A stretch of 64,000 nucleotides of DNA, from contig JAEWMJ010000006.1 of the NCBI GenBank assembly GCA_023393165.1, positions 124,001 to 188,000 on the forward strand, read 5' to 3'. Position numbers and translations under genes: made by a program. The stretch comes from Bacillota bacterium. Lineage in GTDB: Bacteria > Bacillota > Clostridia > Christensenellales > Christensenellaceae. Below, in pieces: positions 41,939-50,962 of the stretch (positions are counted from its first letter, which is position 1; every line of letters begins with the position of its first letter). Under the pieces are notes generated by a model that had not been told where the DNA came from, searched no databases, and saw only the letters and a list, made by a program, of their open reading frames with translations.

Positions 41939-43378
41939 ATGGCGGATAATGGTTGGTTTCAGTTTGAATCTGAACATATGATGAAAGACTCATTAAAAGA
42001 AACAGATACAACAGGCGTAGAATTTACATATTTACCCGAGTCATATCCGGATATGGAAAAAAAATCAGAGGAAACCCTTCATGCACAGACGGTAAGCAAA
42101 AGAGGGCCGGTGCTGGATCAGGACAACGCTTTGCATGAAACGCTGGAGATATTTGTACATACAAAAATCATTGAAAGACCGGTGCATGTAAAAGGATTCG
42201 GCGCATTCGGCTATTTTAAAACAATGCATTCCATGCGTGAACACACCATGCTCAATTTTTTACAGAATCCCGGCGCACAGGTGCCGGTGATGGTGCGTTT
42301 TTCCCTTGCGGTAGGCAATAAAGGAACTCCGGATACATCGCGCAATGTACGCGGCTTTTCAACTAAATTTTATACGGAAGACGGCGTCTTTGATTTGATG
42401 TGCAACCATATCCCTGTGCTTTTTGTGCGTGACGGGATCCGTTTTCCTGAAGCTATTGCAGCCTTTTCGCCTTCGCCGGTCAACAATCTGACGGATCCGG
42501 AACAACTCTGGAGTTTTATTGCCAGGGCTCCGGAAGCAATGCATTTTATTACCTGGCTGTACTCGGATGTGGGTACAATAAAAAGCCTGCGCCATATTCG
42601 GGGATTTGGCGTGAACACCTATGTATGGAGAAATGCGCGCGGCGTATGCCGCTATGTGAAATATCACTGGATTCCCCTTGCAGGCGCGCAGTGTATCGAC
42701 CGGCGCGAAGCGGCCCGGCTGGCGCAAATGAATCCGGATATCGCAGGTCTCGATCTTTTCAATACAATCGCGGCCGGAAAACCTGTTCAATACGAACTGA
42801 AGGTGCAGCTTATGGATCCGCAGGACGAAAGCAGCCTGACTTACGACCCGCTTGACTGCACCAAGGTTTGGGATGAAAGGCAGTATCCGCTGATCCCGGT
42901 TGGACTTCTGACGCTTGACTGCAATCCGGATAACTATATGGAACAGGTGGAAAAGGCGGCGTTTTCTCCATCCAACCTGCTGGAAGGCGCCGAACTGTCG
43001 GACGACAAACTGCTGCAGGCCCGCGCGAATATTTACTGGGATTCGCAGCGGCGGCGGCTGGGGCCGGGTTTCCGCAATATACCCGTTAACCGCCAGAAGG
43101 ACTGGACCTTGGGAGAACTTGTAACCAGCGGCAGCGGCAGGTTTATAGAAGGAAGGCTGGTTCGCGAAGAGATCCCGAAAGCGGATAATTTCATGCAGGC
43201 CTGTGAACGCTACGAGTCGCTTTCTGACATACAGAAGGATCATCTGGCGGATAACCTGGCGGCTGATCTTGCGCTTGTCTCAGGCGAAACGCGGAAGATA
43301 ATCCTTAAGTATCTGAATACGGTTTCACGTGAACTGGGAGAGCGGACCGCCGCGCAAATAATGGCTTATAAAGGCTAA
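41939..43378 (+). CDS. kat: Haem catalase
   Basis: A 479-residue monofunctional catalase that converts hydrogen peroxide to water and oxygen. The catalytic His83 lies in VHVKGFGAFGYF, Asn156 in MCNHIPVLF (first Asn of the usual GNNTP; the second is His here), and the haem-ligand Tyr in RANIYWDSQRRRLGP with its Arg four residues earlier. DLFNTIAAGKP and YPLIPVGLLTL are also conserved. It differs from typical catalases at several positions around the haem pocket but keeps the key residues. Single gene; no clear PerR box was found upstream. It suggests oxygen exposure matters to this otherwise fermentative organism. Confidence 0.88.
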   Translation: MADNGWFQFESEHMMKDSLKETDTTGVEFTYLPESYPDMEKKSEETLHAQTVSKRGPVLDQDNALHETLEIFVHTKIIERPVHVKGFGAFGYFKTMHSMREHTMLNFLQNPGAQVPVMVRFSLAVGNKGTPDTSRNVRGFSTKFYTEDGVFDLMCNHIPVLFVRDGIRFPEAIAAFSPSPVNNLTDPEQLWSFIARAPEAMHFITWLYSDVGTIKSLRHIRGFGVNTYVWRNARGVCRYVKYHWIPLAGAQCIDRREAARLAQMNPDIAGLDLFNTIAAGKPVQYELKVQLMDPQDESSLTYDPLDCTKVWDERQYPLIPVGLLTLDCNPDNYMEQVEKAAFSPSNLLEGAELSDDKLLQARANIYWDSQRRRLGPGFRNIPVNRQKDWTLGELVTSGSGRFIEGRLVREEIPKADNFMQACERYESLSDIQKDHLADNLAADLALVSGETRKIILKYLNTVSRELGERTAAQIMAYKG

Positions 43379-43576
43379 GCAAGTCCTTATTTTTGAAAAG
43401 TTGCCAAAAAGATAGCGCTTTAAACTAAAGCAGGGAAATGTGGGATGAAACATGGGGAACAACACATTGGAATGGATTGGCGCAGGGCTTGACAGACATA
43501 AATACAAGGTTATAATTTTTATATACGGAACATTTTTTGCCTCTTGATTTTAAAAGCTTTTCTTGGAGGTAACGAT

Positions 43577-44026
43577 ATGCTGACGGGAATATCCAATCTT
43601 ATAACTCCTGAAATCTATGAAGCGGTTTACCGGATGGGCCATCTGGACGAACTGGTGATTGCCGATGCAAATTATATGGCTTCTGCAATGAGCAAAAAGG
43701 TCATACATACCGATTTCCATGAAAACCATATACTTCTGGCCGAAATATTGAAATACTTCCCGCTGGATGTGGATGAGGAGTTTCCTGTAACAGTCATGTC
43801 TCTGGATTATGGGATTTATGAAGAACCGCTTGTTTGGAATGATTTTCAGGACGTCATAAAAAAGCATTCTCCAGCCGTCCCTCTCATTTTGAATAAAATA
43901 TCCCGCAAAGAGTTCTATCAGCGTTCCAGGGATGCCTATGTCACCATACAGACTGCGGATTCCCGCGTTATGGCGGATATCATAATCAGAAAAGGGTTTG
44001 TTTTTTCTGATCAGGCTCATATATAG
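43577..44026 (+). CDS. fucU: RbsD/FucU-family sugar mutarotase
   Basis: A 149-residue protein of the RbsD/FucU family, which interconverts pyranose/furanose or alpha/beta forms of sugars such as L-fucose or D-ribose. GHLDELVIADANYMA (about residues 18-32) is the family signature, here with GHLDE in place of the common GHGDE, and YVTIQTADSRVMADIIIRKGFV is the typical C-terminus. ATG 43577 has GGAGG seven bases upstream. It lies upstream of a LacI-controlled sugar operon whose first enzyme resembles fucose isomerase, so a shared pathway is likely although it is not in the same transcript. Confidence 0.82.
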   Translation: MLTGISNLITPEIYEAVYRMGHLDELVIADANYMASAMSKKVIHTDFHENHILLAEILKYFPLDVDEEFPVTVMSLDYGIYEEPLVWNDFQDVIKKHSPAVPLILNKISRKEFYQRSRDAYVTIQTADSRVMADIIIRKGFVFSDQAHI

Positions 44027-44452
44027 ATTCTGCTTGATCGTTCAGCGCATGTGACCTTAGAGATTGAGGCGCTTTACATTCGGCGGGAGTGTTGTGCATC
44101 TGTTCAATAAGGAAACCGGCGTAAAACTTATATGAGTAATGTATCAAGCTCATCCGTTTGCATTAGAGTCAGCCTGGATAATCAAACTGCCGGGTGCCGG
44201 GCCTATGACGGTTTTCACATCCGGAAAGGTATGATTTTTTGTAGACCAATCATGGTTTATTACCTTCTGAAATGAAGGACCTTATACAAATAATTTAATA
44301 TTTTAATTTAATTTAAAGCGTAAGTCAGCATATAATTTTTGCCCAAAGTATTTATACATAGAATTATTTATAAAACCGATTTCTTAAAAACTCTTTTATA
44401 ATTACAAAATTTGTTGTAGAATTATAAAAGTAAATTTATTAGGATTATTAAA
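44027..44452. other. Intergenic region upstream of the second lacI-type gene
   Basis: 426 bases without a gene. The first half is of ordinary composition with nothing recognisable. The second half is AT-rich and carries one copy (44369-44386) of the operator also found twice downstream of the regulator, followed by the probable promoter region of the lacI-type gene. Confidence 0.6.
44369..44386. promoter_or_regulatory. Operator copy A for the LacI regulator
   Basis: TATAAAACCGATTTCTTA matches 16 of 18 bases of copy B (45604-45621). It lies 67 bases upstream of the regulator start, fitting autoregulation. Confidence 0.6.
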
Positions 44453-45484
44453 ATGAAAAGTAATGATAGAAAAAAGATCACAATTTATGACGTCGCCAAA
44501 CATGCCGGCGTTGCACCGGGCACCGTCTCGAGAACGATTAATAATATCGGGTACATAAAGAGCGAAACCAGAAAGAAAGTTATGGAATCCGTAGGTGCGC
44601 TGGGTTACATTCCGAATATGGCGGGCAGAACCCTTAAAACAACTAAAACAGGACTGATTTGTCTTGCGATTCCGGATACTTCCAACGCTATTTATTTTAG
44701 AATGATAGAATCGGTTTTAGAAGTGGCAAAACAGCATTCCTATTCCATGGTCTTATACTATACCAATGGTCTTGAGGAAGAAGAATTAAAAGTGATACGT
44801 ATTTTACAGGAAAGCATTGTGGACGGCTTATTTATGGTGCATTTTTCTTATTCTAACAGGCTGCGTACAGCGATTGACAGCTGTATGCAACCTATTGTGC
44901 TTTGCGGTATGTGCGACAATTTATGGGCGGGACAGGAAGAACGCAATTTTGATACGGTTTCCATTAACGTGTCGAAGGGTATCTATCAATCCACATCGTT
45001 TTTGATCGACCACGGCCATAAAGATATTGTCTATTTGGCGGGAAAAAAGGGGATAGAGGTTTACAGCCAGCGTTATGAGGCGTTCAGACGGGCTTTGTTT
45101 GACCATAAGATGCAATTCAGTGAAGACTGCGTTTTTTGGCACGGTTATGATGAAGAAGCGGGGTACCTGGCAGGGATGCATTTTATATACAAGCACCATA
45201 TTCCAACCGCTGTTTGCGCTTCCAATGATCTGCAGGCTATCGGATTTTATAAGGCCATGAAAGAACATAAAATTAAAATGCCCGAGATTGTGGGTATGGA
45301 TAATCTTGAAATGACTGATATCCTGGGTATTTCCTCAATGAATATGTTTGAAGCGGAAATGGGCCGCAGAGCTGCAGAACTGGTTTTTCTGAGGATGAAA
45401 GATCCGTTTGTTGAATTGCCGCCGCAGGATGAAATGTTTGTACCTGAACTGATCGACCGTTCCGAACAAAGCGGTTGGATTTAA
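44453..45484 (+). CDS. LacI family repressor of the isomerase/transketolase sugar operon
   Basis: A 343-residue LacI-type regulator: helix-turn-helix and hinge (ITIYDVAKHAGVAPGTVSRTINN; YIPNMAGRTLKTTKTG) and a sugar-sensing domain beginning LICLAIPDTSNAIYFRMIES. It lies directly upstream of the sugar operon in the same direction, and three copies of a CG-centred palindrome (TATAAAATCGATTTCATA type) flank it: one upstream and two between it and the operon. This is good evidence for both autoregulation and control of the operon. The inducer is presumably the sugar consumed by the operon. Confidence 0.88.
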   Translation: MKSNDRKKITIYDVAKHAGVAPGTVSRTINNIGYIKSETRKKVMESVGALGYIPNMAGRTLKTTKTGLICLAIPDTSNAIYFRMIESVLEVAKQHSYSMVLYYTNGLEEEELKVIRILQESIVDGLFMVHFSYSNRLRTAIDSCMQPIVLCGMCDNLWAGQEERNFDTVSINVSKGIYQSTSFLIDHGHKDIVYLAGKKGIEVYSQRYEAFRRALFDHKMQFSEDCVFWHGYDEEAGYLAGMHFIYKHHIPTAVCASNDLQAIGFYKAMKEHKIKMPEIVGMDNLEMTDILGISSMNMFEAEMGRRAAELVFLRMKDPFVELPPQDEMFVPELIDRSEQSGWI

Positions 45485-45512
45485 GAATGATTTATTTTCA
45501 TTTAAATTCTGC

Positions 45513-45541
45513 TTGACATAATATATATGTTGTTATAAGAT
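45513..45541 (+). promoter_or_regulatory. Promoter of the isomerase/transketolase operon
   Basis: TTGACA (45513-45518), 17 bases, TAAGAT (45536-45541). Both downstream operators (45604 and 45681) would lie in the transcribed leader, acting as roadblocks. A closer promoter between them cannot be excluded. Confidence 0.45.
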
Positions 45542-45603
45542 ACATGTATCTTAAACATTCAGCAAAAAAGAAGAACAGAAATCAATTTATTTTTTTAACA
45601 ATA

Positions 45604-45621
45604 TATAAAATCGATTTCATA
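45604..45621. promoter_or_regulatory. Operator copy B
   Basis: TATAAAATCGATTTCATA, centred on the palindrome ATCGAT, as expected for a LacI-family site. Confidence 0.65.
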
Positions 45622-45680
45622 AATTTGTAAATCTTATTTTTTGCAGATATAAAAAGAGAAAACCATTTTTTTTAAATATA

Positions 45681-45698
45681 TGTAAAATCGATTTTATA
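45681..45698. promoter_or_regulatory. Operator copy C
   Basis: TGTAAAATCGATTTTATA, nearly the same as copy B, ending five bases before the GGAGGA ribosome binding site of the first enzyme gene. Confidence 0.65.
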
Positions 45699-45717
45699 TT
45701 TTGGAGGATACTGCATT

Positions 45718-47151
45718 ATGAATGAAAAACCAACACTCGGAGTGATTGCAGTCGCAAAGTACAATCACCAAAAAGACGAAGTAAAAGAGATGCTTGTCAA
45801 TTATAAAAAAAGGTTTACGGGTGAGCCGTCTTCAAGCTTTATGATGAAAGATACTGTTTTATTTGATGAAAACGATGTGGTTGAAACGGCAAAGCAAATG
45901 GAGCGCGACGGAGCGGATGCGCTGCTCTTGATTGTAGGGACATGGATATTTTCTTCTCATGTTATTTCAGCCGTAAACGACCTGAATATTCCATTTATTC
46001 TTTATGGATTATCGGATAAAATTGCTAATGGAAACTTTGGCGCTTCGATTCAGATAAGATACGTGCTGCAGGAAATGGGAAAGAAGTTTTTATATTTGTA
46101 TGGTCAGGCGCAGGATGAGAATAACATTCAGAAAATACTGAAATTCACCCGTTCCGCATGGACGAAAAATTCAATCCGTAACGCAAAAATTGCAACAATC
46201 GGCGGAAAATGCATGATGATGTATCAAACCCAGGTCAATGAGTTCTCGTGGAAATCCACATTTGGCGTTGATTTCCCGCAATACGATACCGTGCAGGTGT
46301 TTACTGAAATGAAAAATGTTTCGGAGAGCGAAGCCAGGGAGGTGGCGGATGACTTCGTATCAAAATTTGACCGGGTGGTCTGGGAGATCGGAGAAACGGG
46401 TGAAAAAATTGCAAAAGACGCCATCCTGTCGCAGGCAAAAATGTACCTGGCATTTAAACGCCTTGCCAAACTCTATAATATCACCGTATTTGCGAACAAA
46501 TGCATGCCTGAAATGGCTTCCCAGATTTATGGTTATAAGTATGCGGGCTGCATGGCAACCTGCATGCTGAACGAGGCCGGGCTGCTTACGGCATGCGAAG
46601 CCGATCTGCCGGCGGCTTTAACAATGCTCCTTTTAAACAGGCTTACCGGCAAGAAAGTTTTCTTTGCAGATATTGCGAGATTGTCCGCGGATAAAAACCG
46701 GATTACATTTTTCAATTGCGGGACGGGGCCTGTATCGATGGCCGATAGGACCAGACCTGTCGAATTGTGGCCAACGCCCAGCGCTACCGCGGATGAAGGC
46801 GTTGCAAATGAATATATGACGGACGGAGCGGACAAGGAGCGGGGCGCGTGCGTGCGGTTTGATCTTCCGAATGACCGCGAAGCAACGATCATGAGGATAG
46901 GAGGAAATGACGGTACCCTGCGGTTCCACGTTGCAACTGCGGCGACCTGCAGCCGGGAAGTGGAAAAAGACGAGGTCCTGGGCCAGAGATGGCCGGGATT
47001 CGGTTTGAAGTTTAAAGGAAATATTGATGAATTCATACAGAATACCGTCGGTCATCATTATGTGCTGGTGGAGGGCAACTATGTACAGGAGCTGGAATAT
47101 CTGGCCCAAATGTACGGCATAGGATTCACTTTTTTTGATGGAAATAAGTAG
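45718..47151 (+). CDS. L-fucose/L-arabinose isomerase family protein
   Basis: A 477-residue protein with the layout of the fucose/arabinose isomerase fold: an N-terminal Rossmann-like domain (LGVIAVAKYNHQKDE; DGADALLLIVGTWIFSSHV), a second domain (RNAKIATIGGKCMMMYQ) and a C-terminal barrel (GTLRFHVATAATCSRE; WPGFGLKFKGN; NTVGHHYVLVEGNY). Such enzymes interconvert aldoses and ketoses using a divalent metal; VWEIGETGEK and the C-terminal GHHY are candidate metal ligands. It is too divergent to assign a sugar. As the first gene of the operon it probably converts the imported sugar to the ketose phosphorylated by the FGGY kinase. Confidence 0.75.
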   Translation: MNEKPTLGVIAVAKYNHQKDEVKEMLVNYKKRFTGEPSSSFMMKDTVLFDENDVVETAKQMERDGADALLLIVGTWIFSSHVISAVNDLNIPFILYGLSDKIANGNFGASIQIRYVLQEMGKKFLYLYGQAQDENNIQKILKFTRSAWTKNSIRNAKIATIGGKCMMMYQTQVNEFSWKSTFGVDFPQYDTVQVFTEMKNVSESEAREVADDFVSKFDRVVWEIGETGEKIAKDAILSQAKMYLAFKRLAKLYNITVFANKCMPEMASQIYGYKYAGCMATCMLNEAGLLTACEADLPAALTMLLLNRLTGKKVFFADIARLSADKNRITFFNCGTGPVSMADRTRPVELWPTPSATADEGVANEYMTDGADKERGACVRFDLPNDREATIMRIGGNDGTLRFHVATAATCSREVEKDEVLGQRWPGFGLKFKGNIDEFIQNTVGHHYVLVEGNYVQELEYLAQMYGIGFTFFDGNK

Positions 47152-47212
47152 AGACTTTTTAATCTTCAATATACTTGAAGAATTAATAAAAGAAAAATAG
47201 GAGGATAAAAAA

Positions 47213-48346
47213 ATGAAGAAAATTATGGTAGTGTTACTCTGCATTGTTTTTGCTTTTGCAATGATCGGATGCAGTAACCAGACGGCCGCAACAGAATCTG
47301 CAGCAGCGTCGGAAAGCGCAGCGCCTGCGGCATCAGCCGCACAGGAAACGGAACCCGCTGCGTCGGCGGCTTCGACAGAGCCTGCGGCATCAGCCTCGGC
47401 TTCGGAGACAACGAAGGCATTTAATCCGGATACCGAAACCGATTCTATTCCGTATTCCGAACTGGAAGCAAAATACGGGCCTGTACCCGCATTGCAGGGA
47501 GATGTAACAATCGGCTCAATTCTTAAGAACAATGCAAACGAATTCTGGCTCTTGCTGGGCGACGGAATGAAAAAGGCAGGCGACAAATTCGGCGCCAAGA
47601 TTGATATTCAGGCAACCAGGACCGAAACGGATACGGCAGGCCAGCTCTCTATAGCTGAGACAATGCTGCAGAATGATTACAGCGCGTTGGTCCTCTCGCC
47701 TCTGACGAATGATAACCTTGACTCTGCTGTAAAGACAGCCGTTGCTAACGGAATTCCGATAGTAAACTGCAACTGCGAATACATAGCAGACTGCGATACG
47801 TTTGTCGGCGGACTTCAGATTGAGATCGGCAGAAAAGCCGCGGATTATATCGCGGAAAAAATCGGAGAAAAAGGTAAAGTAGCAATTATTGAAGGCGTTC
47901 CGGGAACATTTACGTCTATTCAGCGCGTAGCCGGTTTCCAGGAAAACATAGCCAAGTATTCTGACATTCAAGTGGTTGCAAGTCAGCCTGCGAACTATGA
48001 AGTTGAGGAAGGCATGAATGTTGCGGCAAACATTATAACACAGAATCCTGACATAGCTGCTATTTACTGCTGTAACGACAACATGGCCCTTGGCGCTGTA
48101 GAAGCATTAAGAAGCGCTAATCTGCTTGGCAAAGTAATTGTGATAGGCGTTGATGGTACGGGAGACGCTTATAAATCCATCAAAGCAGGGGAACTGACGG
48201 CAACAGTCGACCAGTTTGCGGAAGACAGCGGTTACGCGGCTGTCGAGGTAGCGCTCCGTATTCTGGGAGGACAGGATATACCCAAAGTGGTAAGTACTCC
48301 TATAGAAGTGGTTGACAAAGAAAAAGCAGCTGAAATGGGCAAATAA
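47213..48346 (+). CDS. RbsB-type sugar-binding lipoprotein
   Basis: A 377-residue lipoprotein with lipobox MIGC (about residues 17-20), an Ala/Ser/Glu-rich linker of about 50 residues and a ribose-type binding fold (GSILKNNANEFWLLLGDGMKKAGDKFGAK; SALVLSPLTNDNLDSAV; GKVIVIGVDGTGDAYKSIKAG). AGGAGG lies eight bases upstream. It is followed by a stable hairpin and then the matching ATPase and permease. The ligand is unknown; the operon's enzymes point to a pentose or branched sugar rather than ribose itself, because no ribokinase is present. Confidence 0.88.
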   Translation: MKKIMVVLLCIVFAFAMIGCSNQTAATESAAASESAAPAASAAQETEPAASAASTEPAASASASETTKAFNPDTETDSIPYSELEAKYGPVPALQGDVTIGSILKNNANEFWLLLGDGMKKAGDKFGAKIDIQATRTETDTAGQLSIAETMLQNDYSALVLSPLTNDNLDSAVKTAVANGIPIVNCNCEYIADCDTFVGGLQIEIGRKAADYIAEKIGEKGKVAIIEGVPGTFTSIQRVAGFQENIAKYSDIQVVASQPANYEVEEGMNVAANIITQNPDIAAIYCCNDNMALGAVEALRSANLLGKVIVIGVDGTGDAYKSIKAGELTATVDQFAEDSGYAAVEVALRILGGQDIPKVVSTPIEVVDKEKAAEMGK

Positions 48347-48357
48347 TAATTCATCAG

Positions 48358-48397
48358 ACAACGGGGGCGGCCGGAAACCGGTTGATTCCCCCGTTGT
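48358..48397 (+). terminator. Intra-operon hairpin after the binding-protein gene
   Basis: ACAACGGGGG (48358-48367) pairs with CCCCCGTTGT (48388-48397), with an inner CCGG/CCGG stem. No T-run follows, so it is more a 3' stabiliser or leaky stop than a full terminator. It is placed as the hairpin after chvE is. Confidence 0.6.
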
Positions 48398-48460
48398 ATC
48401 AGAAAATATCACTGATAATATGAAGAAAGTAATTCGGCACTGCCGCAGATTGGGTGATTT

Positions 48461-49981
48461 ATGATGAATTCCGAAAATAACGAAACAATACTTCAAATGA
48501 AGAATATTTCAAAATCCTTTAATACGATTCAGGTTTTACATGATGTGAATTTTGAAATCAGGCGGGGAGAGGTGCATGCGCTTTTAGGTGAAAACGGAGC
48601 AGGCAAATCCACCTTGCTTAACATACTGACAGGGAGCATAAAAAGCGATGCAGGAGAGCTTTTTTTAAACGGCAATAAAATAGAAGTAAAAAATCCGGCG
48701 GCTGCCAGAAATTTTGGCATTGTAAGGGTGCATCAGGAATTGCAGCTGATCCCGGAGATGACGGTAGGACAAAATATTTTTCTGGGGAGAGAACCCAAGA
48801 ATCACCTTAAAGTAATCGATTTTAAAGAGATATACAGAAAATCGGACGAGATCCTTGCGAAAGTTGACGCGGATTTTTCAAGTACAGACAGAATATGCGA
48901 TTTAAGTACTGCGCAAATGCAGATGGTGGAAATATCTAAAGCCCTTCTGCAGGAGTTTACGGTTTTGGCGCTGGACGAGCCTACATCCAGTCTTACAAAT
49001 AATGAAATTGAGCGGCTGCTGCAGACAATAGACAATCTGCGCAAACAGGGAAAAGCGATCATTTATATTTCACACAGAATGGAAGAGATATTCGAAATTG
49101 CAGACCGTGCGACGGTATTGCGGGATGGCGGCGTAGTCGGCGTGGTTAAGGTCTCCGATATTAAGCGGCCTGATCTTATTAAAATGATGGTAGGCCGTGA
49201 TATATCCGAACAGCGCTTCAATGACACAAGTTATTCAAAAAAGGAAGTTGCTCTGGAAGTCAGGGAGCTTTGCGGCAAAGCATTTAAAAACATCAACTTT
49301 ATATTGAATAAAGGAGAAGTACTCGGTTTTGCGGGATTGGTTGGAGCAGGAAGGACGGAAGTGGTTCGCGCGATATTTGGAATAGATAAATATAATTCCG
49401 GAAAAATTTTTGTGAATAGCCGGGAAGTGCGGATTAAAAACCCCAAGGATGCGCAAAAAAACGGAATCATGCTGATACCCGAAGACAGAAAATTGCAGGG
49501 CATGGTAGGCATATTGTCTAATAAAGCAAATATCACTTTAAGCAATTTAAATGCATATAAAAAATTCGGCGTGCTCAATCATAAAAAAATCAAGCAAAAA
49601 GCGAAACAAAATATAGAAATGCTTAAAGTCATGCCGCCGGATGAAGAAATGGCTACCAAGAACCTTTCGGGCGGTAACCAGCAAAAGGTTGTAATTGCGC
49701 GTACGATGGATGTTAATCCGGATATTATGATTCTGGACGAACCGACAAGGGGAATCGATATCAACGTAAAGTTTGAAATATATAAACTGATCCGCAATCT
49801 GGCGAAAGAAGGCAAGTCCGTAATCATGATATCATCAGAACTGCCTGAAATCATCAGCCTGAGCGACAGGGTGATTGTGATGTACGAGGGAGAGATAAAA
49901 GGTGAGTTGTCAAGCAGCGAATTGACCGAGGAAAGTATTATGACGTATGCGATGGGAGGAAATACCAATGGAGAAAACTAA
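48461..49981 (+). CDS. rbsA: Rbs-type sugar ABC transporter ATPase
   Basis: A 506-residue duplicated ATPase. The first half has [21 protein letters not shown] and LALDEPTSSL; the second has [20 protein letters not shown] and [11 protein letters not shown]. It powers uptake of the sugar bound by the upstream lipoprotein through the permease whose gene overlaps its end by 14 bases. GGGTGA precedes ATG 48461; ATG 48464 is equally possible. The symbol reflects the family, not proven ribose transport. Confidence 0.88.
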   Translation: MMNSENNETILQMKNISKSFNTIQVLHDVNFEIRRGEVHALLGENGAGKSTLLNILTGSIKSDAGELFLNGNKIEVKNPAAARNFGIVRVHQELQLIPEMTVGQNIFLGREPKNHLKVIDFKEIYRKSDEILAKVDADFSSTDRICDLSTAQMQMVEISKALLQEFTVLALDEPTSSLTNNEIERLLQTIDNLRKQGKAIIYISHRMEEIFEIADRATVLRDGGVVGVVKVSDIKRPDLIKMMVGRDISEQRFNDTSYSKKEVALEVRELCGKAFKNINFILNKGEVLGFAGLVGAGRTEVVRAIFGIDKYNSGKIFVNSREVRIKNPKDAQKNGIMLIPEDRKLQGMVGILSNKANITLSNLNAYKKFGVLNHKKIKQKAKQNIEMLKVMPPDEEMATKNLSGGNQQKVVIARTMDVNPDIMILDEPTRGIDINVKFEIYKLIRNLAKEGKSVIMISSELPEIISLSDRVIVMYEGEIKGELSSSELTEESIMTYAMGGNTNGEN

Positions 49982-50924
49982 TGCATTAAAGAATGCTGCA
50001 AAAGGAAAAACGTGGATGCGAAAAGCCGGTATTATTTTCAGTCTGCTCATATTGTTTGTTTTTTTTGCACTCATGTCCGATAAGTTTTTTACGCAAGGCA
50101 ATATAACTAATATTTTATTGCAGTCATCTATCAACGGTACGGTTGCGCTTGGAATGACGCTTGTGATTATAACCGGCGGAATTGATTTGTCTGTTGGTTC
50201 AATTATGGCCTTAACAAGTATGGTGGCTGCGCAGATGATGACACAGGGCACGCCTTTGCCGTTGGCATTGTTCTGTGCGGTTTTAATAGGATTATGCTGC
50301 GGGGCGGCAAACGGACTTATGATTTCTTTGCTGAATTTGCAGCCGTTTTTGGTCACCTTGGGTACAATGAGCGCCTACCGGGGCATAACGCTTATTATAT
50401 CGGACGGCCTGCCCGTAAGAGGTTTAAATTCCGATTTTCTGAACGCAATGAATTCCATGAACAGTACCGTTCCGGTTCCGATTATAATGCTGTTTGTATT
50501 CGCGATCATTTTGGGGTTCGTCATAAAGAACACCTGCTATGGCCAATATATTTTTGCGGTGGGGGGCAATGAAGAAGCCACGCGTTTTTCCTGCGTGAAC
50601 ACCTCACGGGTAAAAACGATCACGTATACGCTTTCAGGCCTTGCATGCACCATAGCTGCAATCATTTATATGGGAAGGCTGGCAGCAGCGGACCCGCAGG
50701 CAGGCGCGGGATATGAACTTGATGCAATTGCCTCTGCGGCTATCGGAGGCGCCAGTATGGCGGGAGGACGGGGCAGCCTGGTAGGGACAATCATAGGCGC
50801 GCTGATTCTGGGCACATTGTCCAATGGACTGACTTTATTAAATGTGCAGTCGTTCTACCAGACGCTTTTTGTAGGTATCATTATCCTTGTTGCAACGACG
50901 ATAGACAGATTTACAAACAAATAA
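49968..50924 (+). CDS. rbsC: Rbs-type sugar ABC transporter permease
   Basis: A 318-residue membrane protein with about 8-10 hydrophobic segments. ITGGIDLSVGSIMALTSMV is the signature loop and AVGGNEEATRFSCVNTSRVK the coupling region to the ATPase. GGGAGG lies seven bases upstream of ATG 49968, inside the end of the ATPase gene, so translation is coupled. It is the channel of the operon's importer. Confidence 0.9.
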   Translation: MEKTNALKNAAKGKTWMRKAGIIFSLLILFVFFALMSDKFFTQGNITNILLQSSINGTVALGMTLVIITGGIDLSVGSIMALTSMVAAQMMTQGTPLPLALFCAVLIGLCCGAANGLMISLLNLQPFLVTLGTMSAYRGITLIISDGLPVRGLNSDFLNAMNSMNSTVPVPIIMLFVFAIILGFVIKNTCYGQYIFAVGGNEEATRFSCVNTSRVKTITYTLSGLACTIAAIIYMGRLAAADPQAGAGYELDAIASAAIGGASMAGGRGSLVGTIIGALILGTLSNGLTLLNVQSFYQTLFVGIIILVATTIDRFTNK

Positions 50925-50962
50925 CAGAAATCATAGGACAAAAGTTTTAAATAGGAGGATAT

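Noticed and set aside
42359..43243. Antisense open frame of about 294 codons opposite catalase
   Set aside because: No start signal or protein-like pattern; the plus-strand catalase has all the catalytic motifs.
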